Positions 9,147-17,066 of a DNA stretch of 40,176 nt are shown piece after piece. The notes beneath the pieces are model-generated. The model had not been told where the DNA came from and searched no databases. It worked only from the letters and a program-made list of their open reading frames with translations. Both the position numbers and the translations under genes were made by a program. The number at the start of each line of letters is the position of its first letter. Position 1 is the stretch's first letter. The stretch comes from Hyphomicrobiales bacterium (GTDB taxonomy: Bacteria > Pseudomonadota > Alphaproteobacteria > Rhizobiales > JAJFHC01), in the NCBI GenBank assembly GCA_021775835.1, contig JAJFHC010000137.1, positions 1 to 40,176 on the forward strand, written 5' to 3'.

Positions 9147-10134
9147 ACCGTATCTGGTCGAGCCGAAAGCGCTGGCGGTAGGTCTGAGGGTTGGTGTTGA
9201 GGGACTGGCGGAAGTGATGCCGCATGGCAGCAGGCGTGCCGAACCCCGACGCCACGGCAACCGCTTCCATGTCGTTGTCCGTTGCCTCGAGCATTTCCTG
9301 GGCCTTGACCAGCCGCCTCGACACGATCCAGGCATGAGGCGGCAGGCCGCAGCGCTGCTTGAATCGCCTGAGAAATGTCCGCCGGCTGAGGGCCGCTTTC
9401 TCAGCCATGGTCTCGATGGTGATGTCCTGGTGAAGGTTGTCCTCGAGCCACAACACGATGTCGTCGAGCTTGTTGGGCGCCGCATCGCTGACTCCGTGCT
9501 CGATGAACTGCGCCTGACCGCCGTCACGGTGAGGATAGACGATCAGCCTGCGCGCCACCTTGGCGGCTGCCGCTGCCCCATAGTCCAACCGGACGATGTG
9601 AAGACATAAGTCAAGTCCGGCGGCACTGCCGGCAGCCGTGATCACCTGTCCCTCATCGACAAACAGCACATTGGGGTCCAGCCGCACCTTCGGAAACTGT
9701 TGGCGGAATTGATCTGCGTAGTGCCAATGTGTGGTCGCCGTACGGCCGTCCAGCAATCCGGCCGCCGCCAGCAAGAAACTGCCCGAACAGATCGACGCCA
9801 ATCGCGCACCGCGTGAATGGGCCTCCAACAGGACATCGACAAGACGGTCGGGCGGTGGTTGATCGAGATCGCGCCACCCGGGAATGATGATGGTGTCTGC
9901 CTTCGCCAATCCCTCCAGACCATGTGGTGCGGAAACCGTGACACCGCCGGTCGCCCGCAAGGGTCCCTCGTCGAGGGCACAGACATCGCACTCATACCAG
10001 GGATCGAGATAAGGCCGTGGCAGACCGAAGATTTCCACAGGGATCGAAAACTCGAAGGTTGCCATCCGGTCATAGGCAAGGACCGCCACCCGTCGCCGGC
10101 GTGCTTCAGTCTTGGTGGTTTTCGATTTTGGCAT
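9133..10134 (-). CDS. ftrA: FtrA-type transcriptional regulator (DJ-1/PfpI plus AraC HTH)
   Basis: A 333-residue regulator. Residues 15-190 are a DJ-1/PfpI-like domain starting VAVLAYDRMATFEFSIPVEIFGL, with the nucleophile-elbow motif SICSGSFLLAAAGLL, in which the Cys is kept. Residues about 225-325 are an AraC-type double helix-turn-helix containing LSRRTFLRRFKQRCGLPP and VASGFGTPAAMRHHF. The sequence closely resembles the FtrA group. The targets are unknown; the gene is divergent from a glutathione S-transferase gene, which is the likely regulated neighbour. Its 3' end overlaps the 3' end of the ATP-grasp gene by 14 bp. No good ribosome-binding site precedes the ATG at 10134; instead a perfect palindrome begins four bases upstream. 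Confidence 0.9.
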   Translation of the reverse strand: MPKSKTTKTEARRRRVAVLAYDRMATFEFSIPVEIFGLPRPYLDPWYECDVCALDEGPLRATGGVTVSAPHGLEGLAKADTIIIPGWRDLDQPPPDRLVDVLLEAHSRGARLASICSGSFLLAAAGLLDGRTATTHWHYADQFRQQFPKVRLDPNVLFVDEGQVITAAGSAAGLDLCLHIVRLDYGAAAAAKVARRLIVYPHRDGGQAQFIEHGVSDAAPNKLDDIVLWLEDNLHQDITIETMAEKAALSRRTFLRRFKQRCGLPPHAWIVSRRLVKAQEMLEATDNDMEAVAVASGFGTPAAMRHHFRQSLNTNPQTYRQRFRLDQIRSRGS

Positions 10135-10137
10135 GAT

Positions 10138-10162
10138 TTATACGTATAATGGCATTCATGCC
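10138..10162. promoter_or_regulatory. Double palindrome in the ftrA/GST divergent gap, possible operator
   Basis: TTATACGTATAA (10138-10149) is a perfect 12-bp palindrome. It is followed one base later by GGCAT-TC-ATGCC (10151-10162), a 5-bp inverted repeat around two bases. The first includes TATAAT (10145-10150) on the plus strand, a perfect -10 hexamer for the GST gene, though no convincing -35 sits 17 bases upstream. Its place between a regulator and its divergent neighbour suggests autoregulation. Confidence 0.45.
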
Positions 10163-10233
10163 ACTTGTGAAGATCGATACATTTGGCGATGTTTCCTGGG
10201 ACGAGACAGTTTCAACGGACGGGGACAAACCCG

Positions 10234-10845
10234 ATGCATACGCTCTACAGCATGCAGGACTCAGGCAACTGCTACAAATTGCGCCTGACCATGACCCAGT
10301 TGGACATCCCCTACCGGCTTGAAGACATCGACATCCTCAAAGGCGAGAGCCGGACACCGGAATTCCTGGAAAAAAACGCCAACGGCAAGGTCCCCACTCT
10401 GGAATTGGATGACGGTCGTTTCATTACCGAGTCGAACGCCGCAATGTTTTACTTGGCGGAGGGAACAGCCCTTCTGCCCGATGACCGGTTCGCCCGTGCC
10501 GAGGCCCTGCAGTGGATGTTCTTCGAACAGTACAGCCACGAACCCTATGTGGCGGTGGCCCGTTTCTGGCGGAAGATCATTCCGGGCGGCGAGACTGACA
10601 AGGCAGAAATGTTTCCAGAATGGCTGGAGAAGGGTTATGCAGCTTTCGATGTCATGGAAGGTCACTTGGCATCAGATGACTTCTTTGCGGGTGGCGCGTA
10701 TTCGATCGCAGACATCGCCCTTTATGCCTACACCCACATGGCCGATGACGGCGGTTTCGATCTAACAAATTATCCGGGAATCAATGCATGGCTCAACCGG
10801 GTGGCAGATCAACCGGGCCATGTCGACATGGCATTCAGACCATAA
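10234..10845 (+). CDS. Glutathione S-transferase family protein
   Basis: A 203-residue cytosolic GST-type protein. Residues 1-80 are the thioredoxin-like domain, with MHTLYSMQDSGNCYKLRL at the N-terminus, the conserved GKVPTLELDDGRFITESNAAMFYLAEG block with its cis-Pro and ESNA glutathione-binding residues. Residues 90-203 are the helical domain with an AYSIADIALYAYTHMA capping motif. Members conjugate glutathione to electrophiles or act as glutathione-dependent lyases or reductases; which applies is unknown. The ATG at 10234 is chosen over one at 10183 because family members start at MHTLYS and a GGACGGGG stretch lies upstream. It is divergent from ftrA. Confidence 0.9.
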   Translation: MHTLYSMQDSGNCYKLRLTMTQLDIPYRLEDIDILKGESRTPEFLEKNANGKVPTLELDDGRFITESNAAMFYLAEGTALLPDDRFARAEALQWMFFEQYSHEPYVAVARFWRKIIPGGETDKAEMFPEWLEKGYAAFDVMEGHLASDDFFAGGAYSIADIALYAYTHMADDGGFDLTNYPGINAWLNRVADQPGHVDMAFRP

Positions 10846-10863
10846 CGGGCTATCGGTTTTGTT

Positions 10864-11760
10864 CTAGGTCGCGCTGGAGATGACGCCAAGCGCTTCTGCC
10901 CGTTCAAGCGTGGCGATTGCATTGCGGCAGGTCGGCAATTCAACCTGGACGCCGTCAAGCTCCACCCGGCCCTGACCGTCAGCGCGTGCTCTGTCAAAGG
11001 CATCGACCACCCTGCGGCAGCGGGCAACATCATCGGCGCTGGGGGTAAAAGTCTGATTGATGACCGTCACGTGTGCTGGATCAACCGCACTCCTGGCCAG
11101 CATTCCAAGACGCCGGGCCGATTCCGCATGACGCCTGGCGCCGTCCACGTCCGACCAGGTGTAGGGCATGTCGATGGTAACGACACGCGCGGCCGTACAG
11201 TCCACGTGAAACCGGCCGCGCACGTGATCGAGTTCGGCCATGTCCGCACTCCTGACCGCCCCCAGATCGTTCGCCATGTCCTCCGACGCAACCAGGGCTC
11301 CTGTTACCCTAGAACTCGCCCGACAGATTTCAAAGGTGTGAACAAGCCCGTGCGCCAGTTCCACATTGGGGATGATCTCTGTGGATCCGGACGTCCTTCC
11401 AAGTCGTTGCTCATGATCTGAGATGACCTTGTCGAGTTCGGCAATCTGGTGGGCGTGATCGGCCTTGGGTAGCAGGATGGCATCGGCACCGGCTTGCATG
11501 GCCGCTTCCAGGTCTTGCAAGCCGCCACGTTCCAGCGGATTGATCCGCACAGTCGCCACGATACCCTGTCCTTTCCAGTACGACAGGACCTCCGAACAGA
11601 GCCCACGTGCGGCCTCCAGCAGGTGCGGCGGCGTGAAATCCTCCAGTTCCTGGATGAGTACGTCAGCACCGCTTGCCGGCGTTGAAAAAAGGGCTTCCCG
11701 GTCAGCGCCCCCGACGAACAGCCACGACCTTCGCAATTCAGGCAGTGTGATTTGCCTCAC
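10864..11760 (-). CDS. CitE-like HpcH/HpaI aldolase/lyase family protein
   Basis: A 298-residue TIM-barrel protein of the citrate-lyase-beta-like family. It shows RRSWLFVGGADREALFSTPASGADVLIQELED near the start (normally RSWLFVPG and DLED), VRINPLERGGLQDLEAA, GADAILLPKAD and GALVASEDMANDLG. Relatives include malyl-CoA lyase, citramalyl-CoA lyase and CitE. Members cleave or condense CoA esters or 2-oxo acids with a divalent metal. The substrate cannot be assigned, and no CitDF or CoA-transferase gene is nearby, so it is not part of citrate lyase here. The start is a GTG at 11760 with GAGG six bases before it. It is convergent with the GST gene. Confidence 0.85.
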   Translation of the reverse strand: MRQITLPELRRSWLFVGGADREALFSTPASGADVLIQELEDFTPPHLLEAARGLCSEVLSYWKGQGIVATVRINPLERGGLQDLEAAMQAGADAILLPKADHAHQIAELDKVISDHEQRLGRTSGSTEIIPNVELAHGLVHTFEICRASSRVTGALVASEDMANDLGAVRSADMAELDHVRGRFHVDCTAARVVTIDMPYTWSDVDGARRHAESARRLGMLARSAVDPAHVTVINQTFTPSADDVARCRRVVDAFDRARADGQGRVELDGVQVELPTCRNAIATLERAEALGVISSAT

Positions 11761-11902
11761 TTAAAACCTCTTAAGAATCATCTACATAAAGTCCTGTGCG
11801 TCACATAATTGCCATCAAAATACCCCGCATGACTCACATTTTCCCGGAATTCTTGCCTCATTCGCGCCGTTAAGTGTCGTCGTATCATAGGAGGATACTA
11901 CT

Positions 11903-14341
11903 ATGAGCGCGAACCAGTTCTCCGCCGGTGTTCAGCGTCAAGCGTCCTCGTCGACCCGGCCGTCTGTTGATGATCGTCGGCACGGCGCGGATCGCGCATG
12001 GGATGACCCACCATCCCGGGACAAGAAATCTCATGAAAACGCATCAATGGCACCGCCATTCGTGATTGGGTTGGTCATGGCGATCGTCATGTTCACAGTC
12101 GGCGTCGCCCAGGCCGTTGCCCAGACAATACCGGAAGCGGCGTCACCCACCATGACCACGCAGGAAGCGCCCCTGGCCCGGCCGCAGCTTGTGCAACTGT
12201 CTTCAGTCAAGGGCCCCGGGCTGCTCCTGAAATCCGAACAGCCCGGCTTATATGTGACAGCGCCGGCGCTTGCGACAGATGTCAAGGTGGACATCACCGC
12301 CGCCATTGCCCGCACTGTCGTCACCCAGCGGTTCATGAACCCCTCGACGGGCTGGGTTGAAGGTATCTACGCTTATCCACTGCCTGACGGCGGCGCTGTC
12401 GATACCCTGAAAATGATCATCGGTGACAGGGTTATCGAAGGTGTCATCAAAGAACGCGTGGAAGCACGTGAGATTTATGAGCAGGCCAAGGCTGAGGGCC
12501 GGAAGGCTGCACTCATGGAACAGGAGCGTCCCAACCTGTTCACGAATTCAGTCGCCAACATCGGGCCTGGCGAATCCGTTGTCATCCAGATCGAGTATCA
12601 GGAACCGGTGTTGCGGCGCGATCACATCTCATCCCTCAGGATCCCGCTGGTCGTGGCGCCTCGCTACTCCCCGCCCGGCGACATTCACCTGGTCGGGCTG
12701 GGGCAGTCGGCGGAACCTGTTCTGGTGGAAACCACGGGCGTTCCGGACGCGGACGCGATCACGCCACCTGTCCGTCACCCTTCACTCGGCAAGCACAACC
12801 CGGTCACCCTGACCGTGAAGCTCGACGCCGGATTTCCCCTGGGCGATGTCACCAGCGCCCACCACAAGATTACCATGACACGCTCGGGAAACGAGACCGT
12901 GATGCTGACGCTCGGAGACGGCGAAGTACCCGCCGACCGCGACTTCGAGCTCACGTGGGCAGCGCAGGCGGGAGCGGAGCCTACCGCCTCGCTGTTCCAC
13001 GAGCGTGTCAACGGGCGGGATTACCTGATGGCAATCGTCGCCCCTCCGGCCATCGGGTCCGGCGCCGGCACCACGCCCAGACAACCCCGTGAAGTCATCT
13101 TCGTGATCGACAACTCGGGCTCCATGTCCGGGGCCTCCATGAAACAGGCGAAACAGAGCCTCGATCTGGCCTTGTCCCGGCTGGAACCTGCTGACCGGTT
13201 CAACGTCATTCGTTTTGACGACACCATAGAGACGGTGTTTCAGTGGCCGGTCGACGCAACACCCGGAAATGTGGCCCGGGCGCAAAGTTTCGTCCGCGCC
13301 CTCAATGCAGACGGTGGTACGGAAATGCTGCCGGCGCTGAGGGCCGCGCTGACGGATGCCGACCCCGATGACCGGAGCCGGTTGCGTCAGGTGATTTTCC
13401 TCACCGACGGCGCCATCGGCAACGAAGGACAGATGTTTCGCGAGATCAAGGCCAACAAGGGCCGTTCCCGCATCTTCACGGTTGGCATCGGTTCCGCGCC
13501 CAACAGCTTCTTTATGACGAGAGCCGCCATGGTCGGCCGCGGCAGCTTTACCCACATCGGTTCCGAAGACCAGGTGTCCGAGCGGATGGCAGCCCTTTTC
13601 AGAATGCTGGAATTACCGGTCATGACCGGTCTTGAAGCAGCCTGGTCAGACGGCATCGACACCGAAACCTGGCCCAACCCGATTCCGGATCTTTATGCCG
13701 GCGAACCGGTTTCCGTGATCGCCCAGGCCGATGGCATGGAGGGCACACTCACCCTCACCGGCATGGCCGCAGGGCAACCCTGGCGCAAGGTCATAGACCT
13801 CGCGACCGCCGTCCAGGGCAAGGGCGTGGCGCGCTTGTGGGCTAGGCGCAAGATCACCGAACTCGAAGGCCGCCGTTACGGATCGGCGAACGTGGCCCTG
13901 TTCGACAAGTCAATTCTCAAAGTGGCTCTCACCCATAGCCTGGTCACCCGGCTCACCAGCCTCGTCGCCATCGACAAGTCACCGGAGCGGCCGGCCGGCG
14001 AACGCCTGACCCGGAGCGACGTCCCCCTCGACCTGCCCGCAGGTTGGAACTTTGAAAAGATTTTTGGCCCCGCCCCTGACACCCGCGAAGCCCTGAGGGC
14101 AACACCCGACTTGATCAAGGCTCAATATGCCCAACTCCTGAAAGTCTCGAGAACCAACCCCGCCTCTGCCGCCGCAAAGCAGACGCCCAAAGGCGTCGTC
14201 TTGCCCGAGGGTGCTACTCTCGCCGATCGCCAGATCATGCTGGGTCTGCTGGTCATCCTGTTTGCCCTGTCCTTGACGACTGTGATGGTGTTCTTCCGTC
14301 ATCTGGCAGGTAGCGTCGGCCAGGAAGGCCATCCGGCGTGA
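11903..14341 (+). CDS. Sortase target protein with VIT and vWA domains
   Basis: An 812-residue exported protein matching the marine proteobacterial sortase-target family. A long charged N-terminal stretch precedes a hydrophobic segment (about 50-72) that ends in a possible cleavage region AVAQ. A VIT domain spans about 95-230 with TQRFMNPSTGWVEGIYAYPL. The vWA domain (about 397-570) has the MIDAS motif Asp403-x-Ser405-x-Ser407 (IDNSGSMSG), a Thr in NADGGTEML and FLTDGAIG. The C-terminus has LPEGAT (767-772), a membrane helix (about 779-800) and a short tail with Arg and His. The start is secured by AGGAGG (11889-11894) eight bases before the ATG. The stop overlaps the sortase start by 4 bases. 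It is expected to be anchored by the adjacent sortase; its ligand is unknown. Confidence 0.92.
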   Translation: MSANQFSAGVQRQASSSTRPSVDDRRHGADRAWDDPPSRDKKSHENASMAPPFVIGLVMAIVMFTVGVAQAVAQTIPEAASPTMTTQEAPLARPQLVQLSSVKGPGLLLKSEQPGLYVTAPALATDVKVDITAAIARTVVTQRFMNPSTGWVEGIYAYPLPDGGAVDTLKMIIGDRVIEGVIKERVEAREIYEQAKAEGRKAALMEQERPNLFTNSVANIGPGESVVIQIEYQEPVLRRDHISSLRIPLVVAPRYSPPGDIHLVGLGQSAEPVLVETTGVPDADAITPPVRHPSLGKHNPVTLTVKLDAGFPLGDVTSAHHKITMTRSGNETVMLTLGDGEVPADRDFELTWAAQAGAEPTASLFHERVNGRDYLMAIVAPPAIGSGAGTTPRQPREVIFVIDNSGSMSGASMKQAKQSLDLALSRLEPADRFNVIRFDDTIETVFQWPVDATPGNVARAQSFVRALNADGGTEMLPALRAALTDADPDDRSRLRQVIFLTDGAIGNEGQMFREIKANKGRSRIFTVGIGSAPNSFFMTRAAMVGRGSFTHIGSEDQVSERMAALFRMLELPVMTGLEAAWSDGIDTETWPNPIPDLYAGEPVSVIAQADGMEGTLTLTGMAAGQPWRKVIDLATAVQGKGVARLWARRKITELEGRRYGSANVALFDKSILKVALTHSLVTRLTSLVAIDKSPERPAGERLTRSDVPLDLPAGWNFEKIFGPAPDTREALRATPDLIKAQYAQLLKVSRTNPASAAAKQTPKGVVLPEGATLADRQIMLGLLVILFALSLTTVMVFFRHLAGSVGQEGHPA

Positions 14342-14988
14342 TCGACCGCCTCCACGATCTCGGACACTACCTCGCTCGCCTGGGCCGGAACCTTGGCCTG
14401 TTTGAACGGATGGTTGCTGCCGTAACACTGGTCGCTCTGACCTACGGGCTTACTCTGATCGGCCATGGGACTTACATCAAGGTCAAGGCGCAAGCCGCAC
14501 AGATTCTCCTGGACCGGGCCTGGGAGCGTGCCCTCGACGGTGAAATCGAACCGCGCGCCTGGCCATGGGCCGACACCTGGCCGGTGGCAAAGGTCACCCT
14601 GCCCCGGATTGGCGAAAGCGCCGTCGTCCTGGCGGGCGCCAACGGCGAAGCAATGGCCTTCGCACCGGGCTATATGGCGGGAACGCCGCGTCCGGGAGAC
14701 AGCGGCACCGGCATCATCGCCGGCCACCGGGATACCCATTTCGCCTTCCTGAAAGATGTCATTGCTGGTGACAGCTTCAATGTTGTGACCGCTGACGGAG
14801 AGACTCGGCACTACACGGTTACCGGGACGAAGATCGTCCACGCGAGAAGTTCCGGTATTGATCCCTATGGACCCGGCAAACACCTCGTCCTCGTGACATG
14901 CTTCCCGTTTGAGGCGCGCGAACGCGGGCCGTTGCGCTATGTGGTCCATGCAGAGGAAGTGCGGCAGGTGGCTGGGACAAACCTGTAG
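14338..14988 (+). CDS. Class GN sortase
   Basis: A 216-residue transpeptidase of the Gram-negative sortase class that accompanies a single VIT/vWA target. One N-terminal membrane helix (about 24-42, MVAAVTLVALTYGLTLIG) is followed by the sortase beta-barrel. The catalytic residues are His130 in IIAGHRDTHFAF, Cys188 in LVTCFPF and Arg200 in GPLRYVV. It should cleave the target near its LP motif and transfer it to an acceptor outside the inner membrane; the acceptor in Gram-negative cells is not settled. The ATG overlaps the target stop by 4 bases (ATGA), so the two are translationally coupled and form a dedicated two-gene unit. Confidence 0.94.
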   Translation: MIDRLHDLGHYLARLGRNLGLFERMVAAVTLVALTYGLTLIGHGTYIKVKAQAAQILLDRAWERALDGEIEPRAWPWADTWPVAKVTLPRIGESAVVLAGANGEAMAFAPGYMAGTPRPGDSGTGIIAGHRDTHFAFLKDVIAGDSFNVVTADGETRHYTVTGTKIVHARSSGIDPYGPGKHLVLVTCFPFEARERGPLRYVVHAEEVRQVAGTNL

Positions 14989-14994
14989 AGTGTC

Positions 14995-15495
14995 TCAACT
15001 CACGGCCTTGAGTTCAGCCTGGACCTGAAGCACCGCCCTCATGAACAGGATCGGGGCGGCCAGATCATTGATCCGATAACGCGAGCCTTTGCTGTTGCGC
15101 ACGATCAGGGTCCCCACCCCCAGGACACGCCCGAGAACCGTCTGCCTGGTCTGCACATCAACCACATCCCGTAAATCGAGCGTCACTGTCCGCCGACGCG
15201 GCCATCCCCGGTTAATCACCAAAGTGCGCTCGGTCAGATCCGCGCTGGTGGACATGAAACGCAGGAAAGCGTGCAGGAAGACTGCGGGCACCCCGATGAC
15301 GCAAATCAGCACCATGAGCCGTGCAAGAGCACCATCCCCTTTGCCCAGGGCGACAATGAAAAGCCAAATCCCACCGTAAAGCACAGCGATCACCAGCGCT
15401 GGCAAAAAGACACTGGCGTGAGCTTTTGCACTGGCCAGGACCGGTGCAGGCGACACGTCGTCATCGGTGCGCAACATTGAGGCCGATTCGTCCAT
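14995..15495 (-). CDS. Bacterial PH-domain membrane protein
   Basis: A 166-residue protein from the ATG at 15495 (a GTG at 15516 would add seven residues; neither has a clear ribosome-binding site). Two membrane helices (about 30-50 and 58-80, FLPALVIAVLYGGIWLFIVA and LMVLICVIGVPAVFLHAFL) are followed by a small beta-rich domain. That domain has RTLVINRGWPRRRTVTLDLRDVVDVQ and LGVGTLIVRNSKG, as in the bacterial pleckstrin-homology (bPH2/DUF304) family. The role of such proteins is not known. It is convergent with the sortase gene, with six bases between stops. I am sure of the membrane topology and fairly sure of the family. Confidence 0.75.
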   Translation of the reverse strand: MDESASMLRTDDDVSPAPVLASAKAHASVFLPALVIAVLYGGIWLFIVALGKGDGALARLMVLICVIGVPAVFLHAFLRFMSTSADLTERTLVINRGWPRRRTVTLDLRDVVDVQTRQTVLGRVLGVGTLIVRNSKGSRYRINDLAAPILFMRAVLQVQAELKAVS

Positions 15496-15558
15496 GGCCG
15501 AAGTGTATAACACCACGGTCGAATCCGAGAATCCTGATGAAACGGCCGGCAGACAGTT

Positions 15559-16311
15559 CTATTTGTCGCCTGTAGGGGTCACGACAATCTGGGCGATGTT
15601 CACGTGAGGAGGCTGTTCCAAGGCATACATGACGGCCGCTGCGATGTCGTCTGCAGCAAGCGTTGCAGGCGCGGCGTCATAGAAGGCTTGGGCTTTATCA
15701 CTGTCACCGCGATGGCGCGCCTGGGCAAAGTCCGTGCGCACCAAGCCTGGCAGGATCTCGGTTATGCGCACTGGTGAGGTTTGATAGTCATGCCGAAGGC
15801 TCTCGCTGAAGGCGCGAACCGCGTGTTTGCTGGTGGCGTACGCCGCCCCGCCCGCATAGGTCTTCGTCCCGGCCACCGACCCCAGTGTCACCACATGTCC
15901 GTGCCGGCGTTCCGACATGCCCGGCAGAACGGCATGGCATACCCGCATCAATCCTGAAACATTGACATCTATGGTTGATACCCAGTCCTCGATACGCCCG
16001 TCTGCAAAATGTTGCCGTCCGCCGACATCGGAACCGGCATTGGCGATCAGGACGTCAATCGTCCGCCACTCTTCCGGCAGACTTTCCATGAAACCAGCGA
16101 CAGCCTCGCTGTCGGTCACATCAAGTGGAACCGTGAGAACGTTCTCGCCATGCCCGGCAAAGGCTGTCTCAAGCCCGTCGCGGCCACGCGCGGCGGCGAT
16201 AACGCGCAAGCCGCGGTCAAGCAGGGCTTCGGCGATGGCCCGGCCGATGCCGCGGCTGGCACCGGTCACGAGGCAGACTGCGCCCTGCTCCACGACCGGG
16301 CGCGCGGTCAT
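15559..16311 (-). CDS. SDR-family oxidoreductase
   Basis: A 250-residue classical short-chain dehydrogenase/reductase. It has the cofactor motif TGASRGIGRA (residues 18-27), the NAG motif in VLIANAGS, and the catalytic Ser, Tyr and Lys in TLGSVAG and YATSKHAVRAF. After the Gly-rich motif there is AARGRDG, with an Arg where NADPH-users often carry one. The substrate is unknown. Its ATG overlaps the stop of the upstream SRPBCC gene (ATGA, 16308-16311), so the two are translationally coupled. Confidence 0.93.
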   Translation of the reverse strand: MTARPVVEQGAVCLVTGASRGIGRAIAEALLDRGLRVIAAARGRDGLETAFAGHGENVLTVPLDVTDSEAVAGFMESLPEEWRTIDVLIANAGSDVGGRQHFADGRIEDWVSTIDVNVSGLMRVCHAVLPGMSERRHGHVVTLGSVAGTKTYAGGAAYATSKHAVRAFSESLRHDYQTSPVRITEILPGLVRTDFAQARHRGDSDKAQAFYDAAPATLAADDIAAAVMYALEQPPHVNIAQIVVTPTGDK

Positions 16312-16850
16312 CCGCCTGCCTGCTTCTCCACGAGCGCTTTGAGCGAAGCAAGCCCCGCTTCATAGTCGGCACCAATCCATTTATCGAACATCAGCCCGAA
16401 ATACTTTGCGATGATGTTGCTGCCGAGGTCGGTCTCGAAATCCCAGACAATCTTCGTGCCACCCTGCTCCGGTGTCAGCGTATAGGCCGCATAACCATTG
16501 CCCATGTCGCCGAAGTCCAGTTTCACCCGGACTTTCTCACCGGGCATGCTGGCGACGATTTCCTGGGTGCCCGAGCCGACTTCCTTGTTGTCGCTCTTCC
16601 ACGCCATCTTGGCCCCGACGCCTTCTTCAGGGCCGGTGAACAAAAACTCTGTTTTGGGATCACGTTTGGCCCAGGGCGACCATTCATTGAACTTTTTCAG
16701 ACTGTTCAGGTATGTGAAAACAGCCTCCGGTGGCGCCTTGATAACCGCATCACGGGCGACATAGACCTCTCTGGGCAGGAACAGACCGACGACAATAAAG
16801 CCGATGGCCAGGGCCACCACGGAACCGAGAATAATTTTCAATAGGGACAT
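16308..16850 (-). CDS. SRPBCC-family protein (polyketide cyclase/START-like)
   Basis: A 180-residue protein. One N-terminal membrane anchor or signal helix (about 4-26, IILGSVVALAIGFIVVGLFL) is followed by an SRPBCC fold beginning VYVARDAVIKAPPEAVFTYLNSLKKFNEWSPW and closing with the long C-terminal helix GLASLKALVEKQAG. Members bind a hydrophobic ligand in a cavity; none is named for this subgroup. The ATG at 16850 has AAAGG upstream. It is the first gene of a coupled pair with the SDR. Confidence 0.88.
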   Translation of the reverse strand: MSLLKIILGSVVALAIGFIVVGLFLPREVYVARDAVIKAPPEAVFTYLNSLKKFNEWSPWAKRDPKTEFLFTGPEEGVGAKMAWKSDNKEVGSGTQEIVASMPGEKVRVKLDFGDMGNGYAAYTLTPEQGGTKIVWDFETDLGSNIIAKYFGLMFDKWIGADYEAGLASLKALVEKQAGG

Positions 16851-16980
16851 GACAAACCTTTAGCCTCCGGGATCAAAAACACATATGTCTCCCCTCGCGG
16901 CAGACATTGCCACGCCTCAACACGGGCGGCAACGTGAACATTCAAATCAGGTGATTTTTGGATCACGGCAAAACTGCCAG

Positions 16981-17005
16981 CATGCTGACAGTTGATGTCA
17001 GCATG
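16981..17005. promoter_or_regulatory. Perfect 10-bp inverted repeat upstream of uvrB
   Basis: CATGCTGACA (16981-16990) and TGTCAGCATG (16996-17005) form a perfect inverted repeat around a GTTGA centre, 61 bases before the chosen uvrB start. A TTGACA hexamer starts at 17010. No T-run follows, so it does not look like a terminator. It does not match the alphaproteobacterial SOS box GTTC-N7-GTTC. It may be an operator in the divergent uvrB/SRPBCC gap. Confidence 0.5.
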
Positions 17006-17066
17006 GACGTTGACAACCCGCAAACACGCATGGTTTTTGCCGAGTGGAATGCCTATATTGGCGACC

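Noticed and set aside
8688..9527. Minus-strand frame of about 279 codons across the end of the ATP-grasp gene and ftrA
   Set aside because: It lies opposite the ATP-grasp gene and in another frame of ftrA, both clearly coding, and its translation is Arg/Ser/Pro-rich as expected of GC-rich shadow frames.
10864..11760. Citrate lyase beta subunit of a citrate fermentation operon
   Set aside because: No citrate lyase alpha or gamma subunit, ligase or CitG/X genes are present; the protein is a generic CitE-like lyase.
16992..17066. Longer uvrB N-terminus from the ATG at 16992
   Set aside because: The 25 extra residues have no family counterpart and the start falls within the inverted repeat at 16981-17005.
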